From positions 1-64,000 of the forward strand of contig NZ_DYXC01000058.1 of NCBI RefSeq assembly GCF_020742345.1: a stretch of DNA of 64,000 bases, given 5' to 3'. This document shows positions 43,610 through 52,254 of this stretch, piece after piece. Position 1 is the first letter of the stretch; the number at the start of each line of letters is the position of its first letter. The notes beneath the pieces were generated by a model that was not told the DNA's origin, searched no databases, and was given only the letters and a program-made list of their open reading frames with translations. Both the position numbers and the translations under genes were made by a program. The DNA is from Enteractinococcus helveticum. GTDB taxonomy: Bacteria; Actinomycetota; Actinomycetes; Actinomycetales; Micrococcaceae.

Positions 43610-44644
43610 TTAGTCGGCGTGGTTTTCGGTCAGTTCGGTCCAGTCGTTCAACCAGGCGTCACGGTTTTCGCTGACTTCGGTCAGGTCTGCGGTGATTGGT
43701 TCTGGCGACAATTCGGCGTACTGGCTCCACTCTTCGGGCAGGGTTGTCTCTTCCAGAACCGGGTACATGTACATTTCTTCTGGCAGGGTTTCCTGGAAGT
43801 CTTGGGAGAGCAGGAATTCGATGAATGCCTGGGCGCCGTCCGGGTTGGCAGCGTCGGCTAGCACACCGGCGTATTCGACTTGTTCGGTGCAGGTACCCAG
43901 AATCGAGGAGGTGCGGCCTGCTTCGGCAGACGGCGAGGACGAGTAGCTCAACACCAGCGGGTAGTCGCCGTCACCGGTCGAGGTGAAGTCCGAATAGTAG
44001 GCGTCCGACCAGCCACCGGCAACTTTTGCCCCGTTATCTAACAGATCTTGCCAGTAGGCCTGCCAGTCATCGGTGCCGGCGATGGTGGCCACCAGGAAGG
44101 CAAGTCCCGGGGACGACGTTGTGGGATCCGTGGTGACAAACAGTCCCTCATAGGCCGGATCCGTGAGGTCTTCCAGGGTTTCAGGCGGGGTGAGGTCTTC
44201 GGCTTCGAACCATTCGTTGTCCATGTTGACGCAGACTTGACCGTGATCAATGGGTGCCAGGTGGCCGTTAGTGTCGGCTTCCAGGGCGAAGCGTTCGGCT
44301 GAGCCTAGTTCGGCGTCGTGGCTGGTGAGCATGTCTTCGTCCAGCAGGGTTTGGGCCGAGTAGTTGTCGATGCCGTAGACGGCGTCAACGGTTGGGTTGT
44401 CCTTTTGGAGGATCAGCTGGTTTAATACGGCTCCGGCGTCACCGGGGGAGGTGGTGGTCACCGTGTAGCCGGTTTCTTCTTCGAAGGCGGCCACGAGTTC
44501 TTCGTCGACATTGAACGAGTCGTGGGTCATGATGGTGACTGAGCCGGCAGCGGCGTCGTCGTCGGTATTTTGCGCTTGGTCAGCCACCGAGCACCCGGTG
44601 AATCCGAGCGCGGCGATGACAACGAAGGGTAATGATTTTTTCAT
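43610..44644 (-). CDS. thiB: Thiamine-binding lipoprotein of ABC importer
   Basis: 344 aa. The signal MKKSLPFVVIAALGFTGC ends in a lipobox-like FTGC. The mature part matches TbpA/ThiB: VTIMTHDSFNVDEELVAAFEEETG, SPGDAGAVLNQLILQKDNP, DAVYGIDNYSAQTLLDEDM, PIDHGQVCVNMDNEWF and GLAFLVATIAG. It would capture thiamine or its phosphates outside the membrane and hand them to ThiP. First gene of thiB-thiP-thiQ; a TPP riboswitch and a hairpin hiding the ribosome site precede it, so expression should fall when thiamine diphosphate is plentiful. Confidence 0.92.
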   Translation of the reverse strand: MKKSLPFVVIAALGFTGCSVADQAQNTDDDAAAGSVTIMTHDSFNVDEELVAAFEEETGYTVTTTSPGDAGAVLNQLILQKDNPTVDAVYGIDNYSAQTLLDEDMLTSHDAELGSAERFALEADTNGHLAPIDHGQVCVNMDNEWFEAEDLTPPETLEDLTDPAYEGLFVTTDPTTSSPGLAFLVATIAGTDDWQAYWQDLLDNGAKVAGGWSDAYYSDFTSTGDGDYPLVLSYSSSPSAEAGRTSSILGTCTEQVEYAGVLADAANPDGAQAFIEFLLSQDFQETLPEEMYMYPVLEETTLPEEWSQYAELSPEPITADLTEVSENRDAWLNDWTELTENHAD

Positions 44645-44649
44645 GTGTA

Positions 44650-44667
44650 CCTCCTGTGGTTAGGAGG
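44650..44667 (-). promoter_or_regulatory. Shine-Dalgarno-sequestering hairpin of thiB
   Basis: CCTCCT, loop AACCAC, AGGAGG: the 3' arm is the thiB ribosome-binding site itself, six bases before the ATG. This is a translation-control expression platform for the riboswitch just upstream. Confidence 0.65.
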
Positions 44668-44689
44668 GCACGCAATGCGTGGAGAGTTA

Positions 44690-44777
44690 CGACTTCCTCC
44701 GCCAGTATGAGCTGGAATCAGGTTCGAGGGTCTGCTGGTGCACTCTCAGCAGCAAAATTTCAGCTGCTCCCCTGTCG
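44690..44777 (-). promoter_or_regulatory. TPP riboswitch (THI element)
   Basis: On the minus strand the conserved pieces appear in order: AGGGGAGC, GCTGCTGAGAGTGC, GACCCTCGAACCTGATTC, then CCAGCTCATACTGG and CGGAGGAAGTCG. CGAC (44774-44777) closes with GTCG (44690-44693) as stem P1. CTGAGA and ACCTGAT are the most conserved bases of the TPP aptamer. It lies about 45 bases before thiB. Confidence 0.92.
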
Positions 44778-44913
44778 ATACAGCCAATCTACCGCATAGG
44801 TGAACAACAGGTGTCGATGCGAAACCATATGACAGTTTTCTGGCGGGGCCGGCCGGTGAGAATAGTTGGTGGGGTTTCTTCGGAGCGGGTCGGTTGTACA
44901 CAATCGGTTGGCT

Positions 44914-46377
44914 TTACTGTGCTTCGCGTCCCTGTGGGACAGCGGTCTGGGTGCCACGGGTGCCCCGAATGTCGATGATCGCAACGGTCATGGCAATACC
45001 GACCAGGAGCATGATGATGCCAAATGCGCTGATGAAAGCCCAGTTCCATGAGTAGGCTGCGGCCACACCGAATAATGTTGAGGTGATAATGGCGGTGCCC
45101 ACCGAGGTGCCGACGCGTTGGCCGGTTTGCATGACAGCCCCGGCAACGCCCGAGACATGAGCGGGCACTTCGATCAGCGACAGGGTCTGATTCGGTGAGA
45201 CGATGAAGCCCTGGGCGACTCCCAGTAGGGATAATGTTGCGATGAGCCACCATATCGACCAGTCCCATAATTGCACCCCAATGATGACTAGCATTGAGGA
45301 GCTCAACGCAAGAAGGGTTACGCTCATGCCCCAGGCGACCATTGCGCGGCCGGCGGCGAGCACGTAGCGTCCAGCAATTTGTGAGGAGATGGTCGTGGCA
45401 ATTGCTGATGGGACGCCAACTAGTGCTGCGGTCAGTGCTGAGATGCCGTGGCCGGTTTGCAAGAAGATTGCCACGGTAACCCACACGGATGTTGACCCGG
45501 TGAAAAATAGGCTGATCAGCAGCGAGCCGTTGCGGTAGGGCCGGTTGCGAAACAGCGCCATATCGACCATGGGTGCACCGCCGCGGCGTTTATAGCGGCG
45601 TTCCCACCACACCCACCAGAACAAAATGGCAATACCCACCGGCAGCATGGCCCAGTAGATCCCGCCCGCGTCGATTTCCAGAAACGTCCACATGACCAGC
45701 AGCGTGCCCAACGTAAATGCTACGGTGCCTACCGGATCCAAGTCGGGTTTACCGGGTTCGGCCGAGGCGCCTTCGGGTACGTGCCGGACCCAGGCGGCTT
45801 TGGGGAACGTGCGGTAGGCGACGATGATGGCCAGCACGGCAATGGGGACGTTGACCAAGAAGGTCCAGCGCCAGCCCCAGTCCGGCCCGGCCAGGGCAAT
45901 CAGGCCGCCACCCAGCACCGGTCCGATGGCCACGGATACTCCGACCACCGAACCGAAGGACGCGAATGCGCGGGCCCTGAGCGGCCCATCGAAGAACTGT
46001 TGAATAAAGCCCACGGTTTGTGGGTTGAGTAGCCCGGAACCGAATCCGGTAAGAAGTCGGGCAGCAACCAGCATGGGACCGTTGAGTGCAAAACCGGCCA
46101 GTAGCGACCCCAGCCCGAACAGCACCAGCCCTGCGACGAAGAGTTTGCCGCGTCCGAAGGTGTCACCGGCACGACCGCCGGCCACCAGCAGTACCCCGAA
46201 GGCCAGCGTATAGCCGGACAGGACCCACTGGATGGCAGTATTGGAGGCGTCTAAGGATTCTTGGACTGATGGCAGGATCACGTTGATCGAGGAGATCGAC
46301 AACAGTGACATAAAGACGGGGACCAGGACCACCGCCAGGATGGCTTTCTGGACACCGGTCATTTGTTGTTTTGCCAA
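44914..46377 (-). CDS. MFS transporter, DHA2 (EmrB/QacA) family
   Basis: 487 aa with about 14 predicted helices. It has family motifs SSINVILPSVQESL, IQWVLSGYTLAFGVLLVAGGRAGDTFGRGKLF (motif A), ARLLTGFGSGLLNP and FASFGSVVGVSVAIGPVLGGGL (antiporter motif C). Probably a proton-driven exporter of drugs or other amphiphiles. TTG at 46375-46377 is chosen because AAGGAG lies seven bases upstream; the GTG two codons earlier sits one base behind that site. No regulator adjacent. Confidence 0.85.
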   Translation of the reverse strand: MAKQQMTGVQKAILAVVLVPVFMSLLSISSINVILPSVQESLDASNTAIQWVLSGYTLAFGVLLVAGGRAGDTFGRGKLFVAGLVLFGLGSLLAGFALNGPMLVAARLLTGFGSGLLNPQTVGFIQQFFDGPLRARAFASFGSVVGVSVAIGPVLGGGLIALAGPDWGWRWTFLVNVPIAVLAIIVAYRTFPKAAWVRHVPEGASAEPGKPDLDPVGTVAFTLGTLLVMWTFLEIDAGGIYWAMLPVGIAILFWWVWWERRYKRRGGAPMVDMALFRNRPYRNGSLLISLFFTGSTSVWVTVAIFLQTGHGISALTAALVGVPSAIATTISSQIAGRYVLAAGRAMVAWGMSVTLLALSSSMLVIIGVQLWDWSIWWLIATLSLLGVAQGFIVSPNQTLSLIEVPAHVSGVAGAVMQTGQRVGTSVGTAIITSTLFGVAAAYSWNWAFISAFGIIMLLVGIAMTVAIIDIRGTRGTQTAVPQGREAQ

Positions 46378-46471
46378 CTCCACTCTCCTTGCGACGTCGT
46401 CATCCTAACGATAACGCTTTGTGGGTTGTGGCGTTGTGGTTTCGCAGGTTATTGCCCCGGTGAGCTGACCT

Positions 46472-47560
46472 TTAACGCCGGCGGCTAACGCGTGGTTGCG
46501 GTAGTGTGATCGCCCGGATGGATGCCCCGTGGTCAAAGAGTGCCTGTGCGGTGAACTGGATGAGCCGGTGTTCGGGATACAGCTTTTGCATGAGTTCAAA
46601 GGCGTGGTCATCGAATGGATCGATGAACCGCGGCAGAATGATGACGTCGTTGAGGATCACATAATCCAGGTAGGACCAGTTGACCGGCCCGTTGAGATCC
46701 GAGTGCGTTTGCGGCGCGGGCATATCAACAATGTCAAATCCTTGACCGTTGGCATCGTGGGCGGTGCTGAGAATTTCACGCACCTGCTGGGTGACCTCGT
46801 GATCCGGGTGGGTTGGATCAGGTTGGTTGTGTACCAGTACTCGGCCGGGGGAGTGGAAGGCCACGACCTGATCGACGTACCCGCCCCAGCCCTCCGGAGC
46901 AGATCCTCGAGTGAGCCCGGTGGGAATCCAAATGATGTGTTCCAGCCCCAAATTACGGCGCATCTCGCGTTCTACCGAGCGGGTATTCCAACCCGGGTTG
47001 CGACGCTGATCGGTCAGAATCGCTTCGGAGGCAATCGCGGTGCCGGCGCCATCGGTGACCCAGGAGCCACCCTCGCCGACCATCATCGACAAATTGCGCT
47101 GACCCCAGCCCCGATCTCCGGGCAGCAGTTCGGACAGTGTGCCCGGCAGTTTGTCATCCAGTCCATATGCGACCCCGGGTAGCTGTCCAAAACCGTTGAA
47201 CGTAAAATCCACCATGCCCAGCACGCGGCGCGGGCGTCGGCCACTATTAGCCTGGGCCTGACGGGAAACCACCATGGTTGCTGCGGTGCGTCGAAGGGAA
47301 GCATTATTAAAAGGAATGACGACGACGTCGAGCGGTTTCGACACATATGAGGCAACGGTGCGCTGATCGTCCGGATCAACCAGCAGGGTCACCGGAACAT
47401 GGTTGTGAATGTCTTCGGCTAGTCGGACCCATGCGCGACGGGCAGAAGAGAGCTGCCAGGCTGCCCGAAAATTTGCGGCACCGGCTCGAGGAAAGCTCAT
47501 CCAGACACGTTGGACCGGTTCAGTTTCGGCAGGGACAACCCACCGTGAACCTAGGACCAT
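46472..47560 (-). CDS. Agmatine deiminase family protein lacking catalytic residues
   Basis: 362 aa, aligned end to end with agmatine deiminase (peptidyl-arginine deiminase fold): EPVQRVWMSFPRAG, VTLLVDPDD, VGEGGSWVTDGAGTAIASEA, NPGW, IWIPTGLTRG, NQPDPTHPDHEVT, FDIVDMPAP and a final FDHGASIRAITLPQP. The family's WxRDxGPT block is SLRRTAATM here (catalytic Asp to Arg). GHVD is GYVD (His to Tyr), and the active-site GGxHCIT is ASIRAIT (Cys to Ala). The Glu of EGGS and the Asp after Tyr remain. It cannot use the known Cys/His/Asp chemistry, so it is probably a pseudoenzyme with a binding or regulatory role. The reading frame is intact and has a good ribosome site (GAGAGG, 8 bases). Confidence 0.8.
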   Translation of the reverse strand: MVLGSRWVVPAETEPVQRVWMSFPRAGAANFRAAWQLSSARRAWVRLAEDIHNHVPVTLLVDPDDQRTVASYVSKPLDVVVIPFNNASLRRTAATMVVSRQAQANSGRRPRRVLGMVDFTFNGFGQLPGVAYGLDDKLPGTLSELLPGDRGWGQRNLSMMVGEGGSWVTDGAGTAIASEAILTDQRRNPGWNTRSVEREMRRNLGLEHIIWIPTGLTRGSAPEGWGGYVDQVVAFHSPGRVLVHNQPDPTHPDHEVTQQVREILSTAHDANGQGFDIVDMPAPQTHSDLNGPVNWSYLDYVILNDVIILPRFIDPFDDHAFELMQKLYPEHRLIQFTAQALFDHGASIRAITLPQPRVSRRR

Positions 47561-47882
47561 CAGGAATTCCTCTCTTTCCTTGAAATGTCTTCAGCTGATA
47601 ATACTGGACCGCCACAAGGGATAATAACTGCACGAGGCCTTGAGGCTTATTGTACCTGGAAGTCGGTGTGATAAATGCCGCGCCAGGTAGGGTGCTCTTT
47701 ATGAGCCAAACATCTTCTTGCAAAAACTGCTGCAGCTATCTTACTTGGTTCACAACCGGCCCGGTGGCAGTGCAGAACAGGATGCAGCCAGCGTGCTCAG
47801 GGCACAGCCGGTATGCTGCTGCATGTTACTGGCTCATGGTCCACCACACAGCTAATGTGGTGACTTAATGAAAAGGAAAACC
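47561..47882. other. Intergenic region, possible short Cys-rich upstream ORF
   Basis: Divergent spacer between the deiminase-like gene and glcD. It holds a 55-codon frame starting ATG at 47701 (MSQTSSCKNCCSYLTWF...) with five cysteines, whose TAA (47866-47868) touches an ATG in TAATG just before glcD. An AGGG is eight bases upstream. Coding status is doubtful. Confidence 0.3.
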
Positions 47883-49253
47883 ATGCCCCACACCCCACTG
47901 CCTGAGCGCAACGCGCTGATCGAACTCAAAGACCAACTGCCCGATCGAATCATTGAAGTCGGTTCCGACGTCGACCGACTGGCACGCGACAGCTCCCGCT
48001 ATTCGCCCCAGGGCCAACCCCTAGCCGTGGTGATGGCCACCTGCACCGAGGACGTGGCCACTGCCTTAGCCTGGGCAAATCGGCATGGTGTGCCGGTGTC
48101 AGTGCGCGGGGCGGGCACTGGTCTATCCGGTGGGGCGGTGGCCTATGATCAGGGGCTGGTCATCTCGATGGAGCAATGCAATGCGATTCGTCAGATTGAT
48201 CCGGTCAACCGACTAGCAGTTGTCGAAGCCGGCGTCATTACCGCCAACCTTGATCGTGCGGCACATGAACACGGCCTGTTCTTCCCACCCGATCCAGCCA
48301 GTGTGGAAACGTCCACGGTGGGTGGCAATATCGCAACCAACGCGGGTGGTCTGCGCTGTATTTCTCACGGGGTGACGCGCGATTCGGTTGCGGCCCTGGA
48401 AGTCGTGTTGGCCGATGGCCGGATCATGCACACCGGGACTCGGACCCGCAAAAACGTGGTCGGTTTGGATTTGACGAGTTTATTTGTCGGCTCCGAGGGC
48501 ACGCTGGGGGTTATTACTGCAGCCACTGTGCGGCTCAAACCGATCCCACCGGGCACCTCGCATACCTTCCGAGTCAATTTTGATTCCATCCATGCCGCAG
48601 GTGAGGCGGTCACCGAAATTGTCAACGGTGAAGCCCAACCGGAGGTCCTGGAACTCTTAGATACGCACAGTGTGAAAATTATTGAAGAGTTTTATCCTTC
48701 CGGGCTTACGGTTCCCGAGGCTGCCCTGCTGATCGGCCAGACGGTGGGGCATAACGCCGCCGACGACGCTCAAGCCATTACTGATATCTGTGTCCAGCAC
48801 GGCGGCAGCGACGTCGTCATTGCCCAAAGCGATGAGCTATTAGAAGCCCGCCGGTTGGCGAATCCGGCACTGTCGGCACGTGGTCTGCGGGTCTCGTGTG
48901 ATGTGGGCGTACCAATTGGCGAGTTGGCAAATGTGTTTCGGGGTATTGATGAGATTGCGGCCAAACACAATCGGGCAATTTCCATTGTGGCCCACGCTGG
49001 GGACGGCAACCTGCACCCCACCGTGGAAGCCGGCGATACCGAAGAAGAATACGCGGCAGCAGAGGCTGTGATCGTGGACATCTCCCGGCTTGCCGTTTCG
49101 CTGGGTGGCACAATCAGTGGTGAACACGGCATCGGTGCGGTTAAACACCATGAGTTGCCGATTCAACTCGACGCCGCAGTTTTGGATACCCAGCGCGCGA
49201 TCAAACAGGCGCTTGATCCCAATGGCATCCTCACCCCAAACCGTGCCATTTAG
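47883..49253 (+). CDS. glcD: FAD-linked oxidase, glycolate/D-lactate dehydrogenase type (GlcD)
   Basis: 456 aa VAO/PCMH-fold flavoprotein. It has PLAVVMATCTEDVATALAWA, VSVRGAGTGLSGGAVA (FAD pyrophosphate loop), PPDPASVETSTVGGNIATNAGGLRCISHGVTRDSV, LFVGSEGTLGVIT, and the C-terminal metal/substrate site HAGDGNLHPTV and SGEHGIGAVK. Such enzymes oxidise glycolate or D-lactate to the 2-oxo acid. ATG 47883 is chosen because AAAGGA lies five bases upstream; the ATG five codons earlier has none. No glcE/glcF neighbours, so it probably works alone, as many actinobacterial D-lactate dehydrogenases do. Confidence 0.87.
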   Translation: MPHTPLPERNALIELKDQLPDRIIEVGSDVDRLARDSSRYSPQGQPLAVVMATCTEDVATALAWANRHGVPVSVRGAGTGLSGGAVAYDQGLVISMEQCNAIRQIDPVNRLAVVEAGVITANLDRAAHEHGLFFPPDPASVETSTVGGNIATNAGGLRCISHGVTRDSVAALEVVLADGRIMHTGTRTRKNVVGLDLTSLFVGSEGTLGVITAATVRLKPIPPGTSHTFRVNFDSIHAAGEAVTEIVNGEAQPEVLELLDTHSVKIIEEFYPSGLTVPEAALLIGQTVGHNAADDAQAITDICVQHGGSDVVIAQSDELLEARRLANPALSARGLRVSCDVGVPIGELANVFRGIDEIAAKHNRAISIVAHAGDGNLHPTVEAGDTEEEYAAAEAVIVDISRLAVSLGGTISGEHGIGAVKHHELPIQLDAAVLDTQRAIKQALDPNGILTPNRAI

Positions 49254-49295
49254 ACCTGCAGCTCCGCTAAGAGCACGTAGGCATTCAGGAGTGCA

Positions 49296-50228
49296 ATGAT
49301 TTACCTGGTGCTGGGTGTTGCCATCGGTGTGCTGATGCCCAGTCAGTCGGCAATTAATAACCGACTTCGCAATGCGGTGGCCACACCGTGGGTTATGGCT
49401 GGCATCTCATTTCTGGTGGGCACAGTCTGTCTGGCATTGCTGACCTGGGCAACTGTGGGCACCGTGGGTTTTGACTTGGGTAATGTTGTTACCCAACCCT
49501 GGTGGATATGGTCCGGGGGAGTCTTCGGCGTCATCGGTATGACAACGAATGTGCTGTTGCTGCCGGTAATCGGCGCACTGTATTCGACCATGTTGAATCT
49601 GACCGCACAGGTCATCACGACGATGATTATTGACCACTTGGGGCTTCTCGGGGTGGACCATTACCCGGCCGATGGCTGGCGCATTACCGGTGCCGTGCTC
49701 GTCATGGTCGCCGCAGCGCTGGCTGTCATTGGCGGCCGCAGGCGGCCGCAGCTGAATGCGCAGCCGACTTCCAAAACCTGGTATCTGGCAGGTTTGGGCA
49801 TTGGGGTGTGTTTTGGGTTGCAAGTGGCGATTAACGGGCAGCTGACACTGGTGTTAGGTTCCGCAGTGCACAGTGCCTTTATTTCTTTTTTGGTCGGGAC
49901 CTTCGTGCTGACCGTTGTGGTGGTGTTGACTCGGCCGTCGCTGCGCCTGCGAGTCCCCGAGGGCCAGACGCATAATCCGTGGTGGATGTGGATGGGTGGA
50001 GTCTTGGGAGCACTGTATGTCACGGGCGTGGCCTTTTTATCGCCGCTGATTGGTTCGGCGGTCACCGTTGTGGTGGTGCAAGTTGGGCTGATCGCGGGGT
50101 CATTGCTCGTGGACCAATTCGGGTTGTTTTCTGCACCAAAAAGAGCAGTCCGACCACTTCAAGTGATCGGACTGCTCTTGATGATCAGCGGGGTGTTCGT
50201 GATGAATGCCCCCAAAATTTTTGTTTAG
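49296..50228 (+). CDS. DMT-superfamily transporter, YdcZ (DUF606) type
   Basis: 310 aa with ten hydrophobic helices in two similar halves. Each half starts with a motif of the kind MPSQSAINNRLRNAV (first) and LQVAINGQLTLVLGSAVHSAFISFLVGT (second), the hallmark of the YdcZ/DUF606 family. AGGAG lies four bases before the ATG. Substrate unknown. The last 30 codons overlap, on the opposite strand, a strong terminator of the convergent aspA gene, and the stop codons overlap by 4 bases. Confidence 0.8.
   Translation: MIYLVLGVAIGVLMPSQSAINNRLRNAVATPWVMAGISFLVGTVCLALLTWATVGTVGFDLGNVVTQPWWIWSGGVFGVIGMTTNVLLLPVIGALYSTMLNLTAQVITTMIIDHLGLLGVDHYPADGWRITGAVLVMVAAALAVIGGRRRPQLNAQPTSKTWYLAGLGIGVCFGLQVAINGQLTLVLGSAVHSAFISFLVGTFVLTVVVVLTRPSLRLRVPEGQTHNPWWMWMGGVLGALYVTGVAFLSPLIGSAVTVVVVQVGLIAGSLLVDQFGLFSAPKRAVRPLQVIGLLLMISGVFVMNAPKIFV
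50141..50179 (-). terminator. Strong intrinsic terminator of aspA inside the ydcZ-like gene
   Basis: A 39-base near-perfect palindrome: 19 positions on each side of the central base, one mismatch (50154/50166). On the minus strand it is followed by TTTTT, 46 bases after the aspA stop. It lies entirely within the coding end of the convergent transporter gene (residues KRAVRPLQVIGLL). Confidence 0.8.
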
Positions 50229-51625
50229 ACGGCAAGCGCCTCGGTGATGAGTTCTTCAACCTGTGCGCTGGTCAGCAAGCCTTTTTCTACGGCCAGGTCG
50301 GTGACTTTTGCACCGGTCTTAGTTGCTTCTACAGCCAGGGCGGTAGCTGCTTTATAACCGATGACGGGGGAGAATACCGTGGCCAGACCAGCGGATCCTT
50401 CGACGACGTTGCGCATGAGCTGTTCGTTGGCGGTGATGCCGACGATGCACTTATCAGCAAACATGGTGGCAGCATTTGACAGCAGGCCAATGGAATCGAA
50501 TAACCCGCGGGCCATGACCGGTTCAAAGGGGTTCAGCTCCAGCTGGCCGGCTTCAACGGCCATGCTGATAGCGGCATCATGACCGGCCACCTGGTAAGCC
50601 ACCTGGTTGACAGCTTCAGCAATCACTGGGTTGACCTTGCCCGGCATAATCGAAGAGCCTGCCTGGCGCGCTGGTAGATTGATTTCGCCGAAACCACCGG
50701 AAGGACCAGAGGACAGAAGGCGTAGGTCGTTGGCGATCTTCGACATGATCAGCCCAACGCGCTTCAAGGCACCGGATAGGTCAACAAAGATCTGGGTATC
50801 GGCGGTAGCAGCAATCAGGTCTGGGGCCGAGGAAATATTGGTCAGACCCGTGATTTCACGTAAGTATTCAATGGCGCGCTGGCGGTAATTGGGGTTGGCG
50901 TTGATTCCGGTACCGATTGCGGTACCGCCCAGGTTGAGCTCCAGTAGGTCCAAGCGCACACGTTTCAGACCGTTTTCGGCGCGCTCGAGCATGACAGCCC
51001 AGGCAGCAAATTCCTGACCTAGGGTCATGGGAACGGCGATTTGCATTTGGGTGCGGCCCATTTTCACGGTGGCGTGGAACTCGGCGGCCTTTGCACGTAA
51101 AGCGTCCTTGAGTACTTGGATGCTTTCCAACAGGGTGCCGGTCATCTTGTGCAGTGCTAGTTTCAGCGCGGTTGGGTAGACGTCGTTCGTCGACTGGCCC
51201 ATGTTCACGTGGTTCAGCGGGTGGAGAGCATCGTAATCGCCTTTGGCCAGCCCCAGATGTTCCAGGCCGCGGTTAGCAATCACTTCATTAGCATTCATGT
51301 TGGTGGAGGTCCCTGCTCCACCCTGAATCATGTCCAAAATAAACTGGTCGTGCAGCTGGCCACCGGCCACATCTTTGGCTGCAGCAATAATCGCGCTGGC
51401 AATGGTTTCGTCCAGCGCGCCAACATCACGATTCGCAGCGGCAGCGGCATGCTTGATGATGGCCAGAGCCTCGATCAGCTCAGGGAATTGCTCGACCCGT
51501 GTTGATGACAGCTGAAAGTTTTCTGCCGCACGAACAGTGTTGACACCGTAGTAGACATCGGCGGGCAGTTCGACTGCTCCGATTAAATCCGATTCGGTGC
51601 GTAGCTGTGTTTGAACTTCAGTCAT
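50225..51625 (-). CDS. aspA: Aspartate ammonia-lyase (aspartase)
   Basis: 466 aa, fumarase/aspartase superfamily: RTESDLIGAVELPADVYYGVNTVRAAENF, GGAGTSTNMNANEVIANR, NMGQSTNDVYPTA, KMGRTQMQIAVPMTLGQEF, GGTAIGTGINANPNY and the mobile catalytic loop GSSIMPGKVNP (Ser base). The N-terminal 'TESDLIGAVE' and 'YYGVNT' favour aspartase over fumarase C. It converts L-aspartate to fumarate and ammonia. ATG 51623-51625 is used; an ATG 14 codons upstream would add a run of basic residues unlike the family. Single gene, with its terminator inside the neighbour. Confidence 0.88.
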   Translation of the reverse strand: MTEVQTQLRTESDLIGAVELPADVYYGVNTVRAAENFQLSSTRVEQFPELIEALAIIKHAAAAANRDVGALDETIASAIIAAAKDVAGGQLHDQFILDMIQGGAGTSTNMNANEVIANRGLEHLGLAKGDYDALHPLNHVNMGQSTNDVYPTALKLALHKMTGTLLESIQVLKDALRAKAAEFHATVKMGRTQMQIAVPMTLGQEFAAWAVMLERAENGLKRVRLDLLELNLGGTAIGTGINANPNYRQRAIEYLREITGLTNISSAPDLIAATADTQIFVDLSGALKRVGLIMSKIANDLRLLSSGPSGGFGEINLPARQAGSSIMPGKVNPVIAEAVNQVAYQVAGHDAAISMAVEAGQLELNPFEPVMARGLFDSIGLLSNAATMFADKCIVGITANEQLMRNVVEGSAGLATVFSPVIGYKAATALAVEATKTGAKVTDLAVEKGLLTSAQVEELITEALAV

Positions 51626-52254
51626 GACTCTCTTATTCCGTACCCGCTTACGAGTGCGTACTGCCATAGGACTACATCGTAAGCGCTTTATACATACGAA
51701 GACCCGGGCACGTACCCGGGCAAAAATTCATACTCGCTCCTGGAAGTGGAGCGTGTGTCGCGGAAACACCGTCCGCCTCTGTGGCGTTACGCACGTCGTT
51801 GTGGGCAACGTCAGTACCCCAGCTTGTAACTGGCACACTGTGTCCAGCATACAACCCAAGAATGCGATCGTGTGCTGAGCATGTGGAAAAACGACAGTTA
51901 TCCACATTTTACGACTCGAGCCTCTCTGGCCAATCACATGCTTTATAAGCTAAACACCACGGTCGACGGTAGTAGAGATCGTTAGCTTGGCGTTATTTCG
52001 CTGCTGGGTGAACGTTGTTTATTTCGCTGATGGGCACGGCATGGACGGCGCGTGTGATCCCACTCTCATGTGCGCTTTGTCTTTCCGTGTCACGTCATAA
52101 CCAGTGGGGAGGTTCGTGAGCTTGGGGATGAAATGCCTTTCGCAGTTAACGATTTGATATACACGCCGAGACGCTTGACGATTGGAGATAACGAAATGAT
52201 AACGCTACGATATAACAGGCAATCCAAATTTCCCCTTTCTTGGTGAACAGTTTT
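51626..52254. other. Long divergent spacer between aspA and the M23 peptidase gene
   Basis: No gene I can support; open frames here are short and very basic. Seen: an inverted repeat CCCGGG-CACGTA-CCCGGG at about 51703-51720, a facing pair of DnaA-like boxes (TGTGGAAAA at about 51882-51890, TTATCCACA at 51898-51906), and the peptidase promoter region with paired GATAACG at 52187-52204. Confidence 0.5.
52187..52204 (+). promoter_or_regulatory. Paired GATAACG direct repeat upstream of the M23 gene
   Basis: GATAACG at 52187-52193 and again at 52198-52204, exactly 11 bases apart, 50-70 bases before the start codon. OmpR-type regulators such as MtrA bind direct half-sites at this spacing and control cell-wall hydrolases in actinobacteria. 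TTGACG (about 52176) and later TACGAT could be -35/-10. Regulator identity is a guess. Confidence 0.35.

Noticed and set aside
51624..51878. 84-codon basic ORF upstream of aspA on the plus strand
   Set aside because: Very high Arg/His/Thr content, no ribosome site, and it overlaps the aspA start region; it looks like an antisense artefact.
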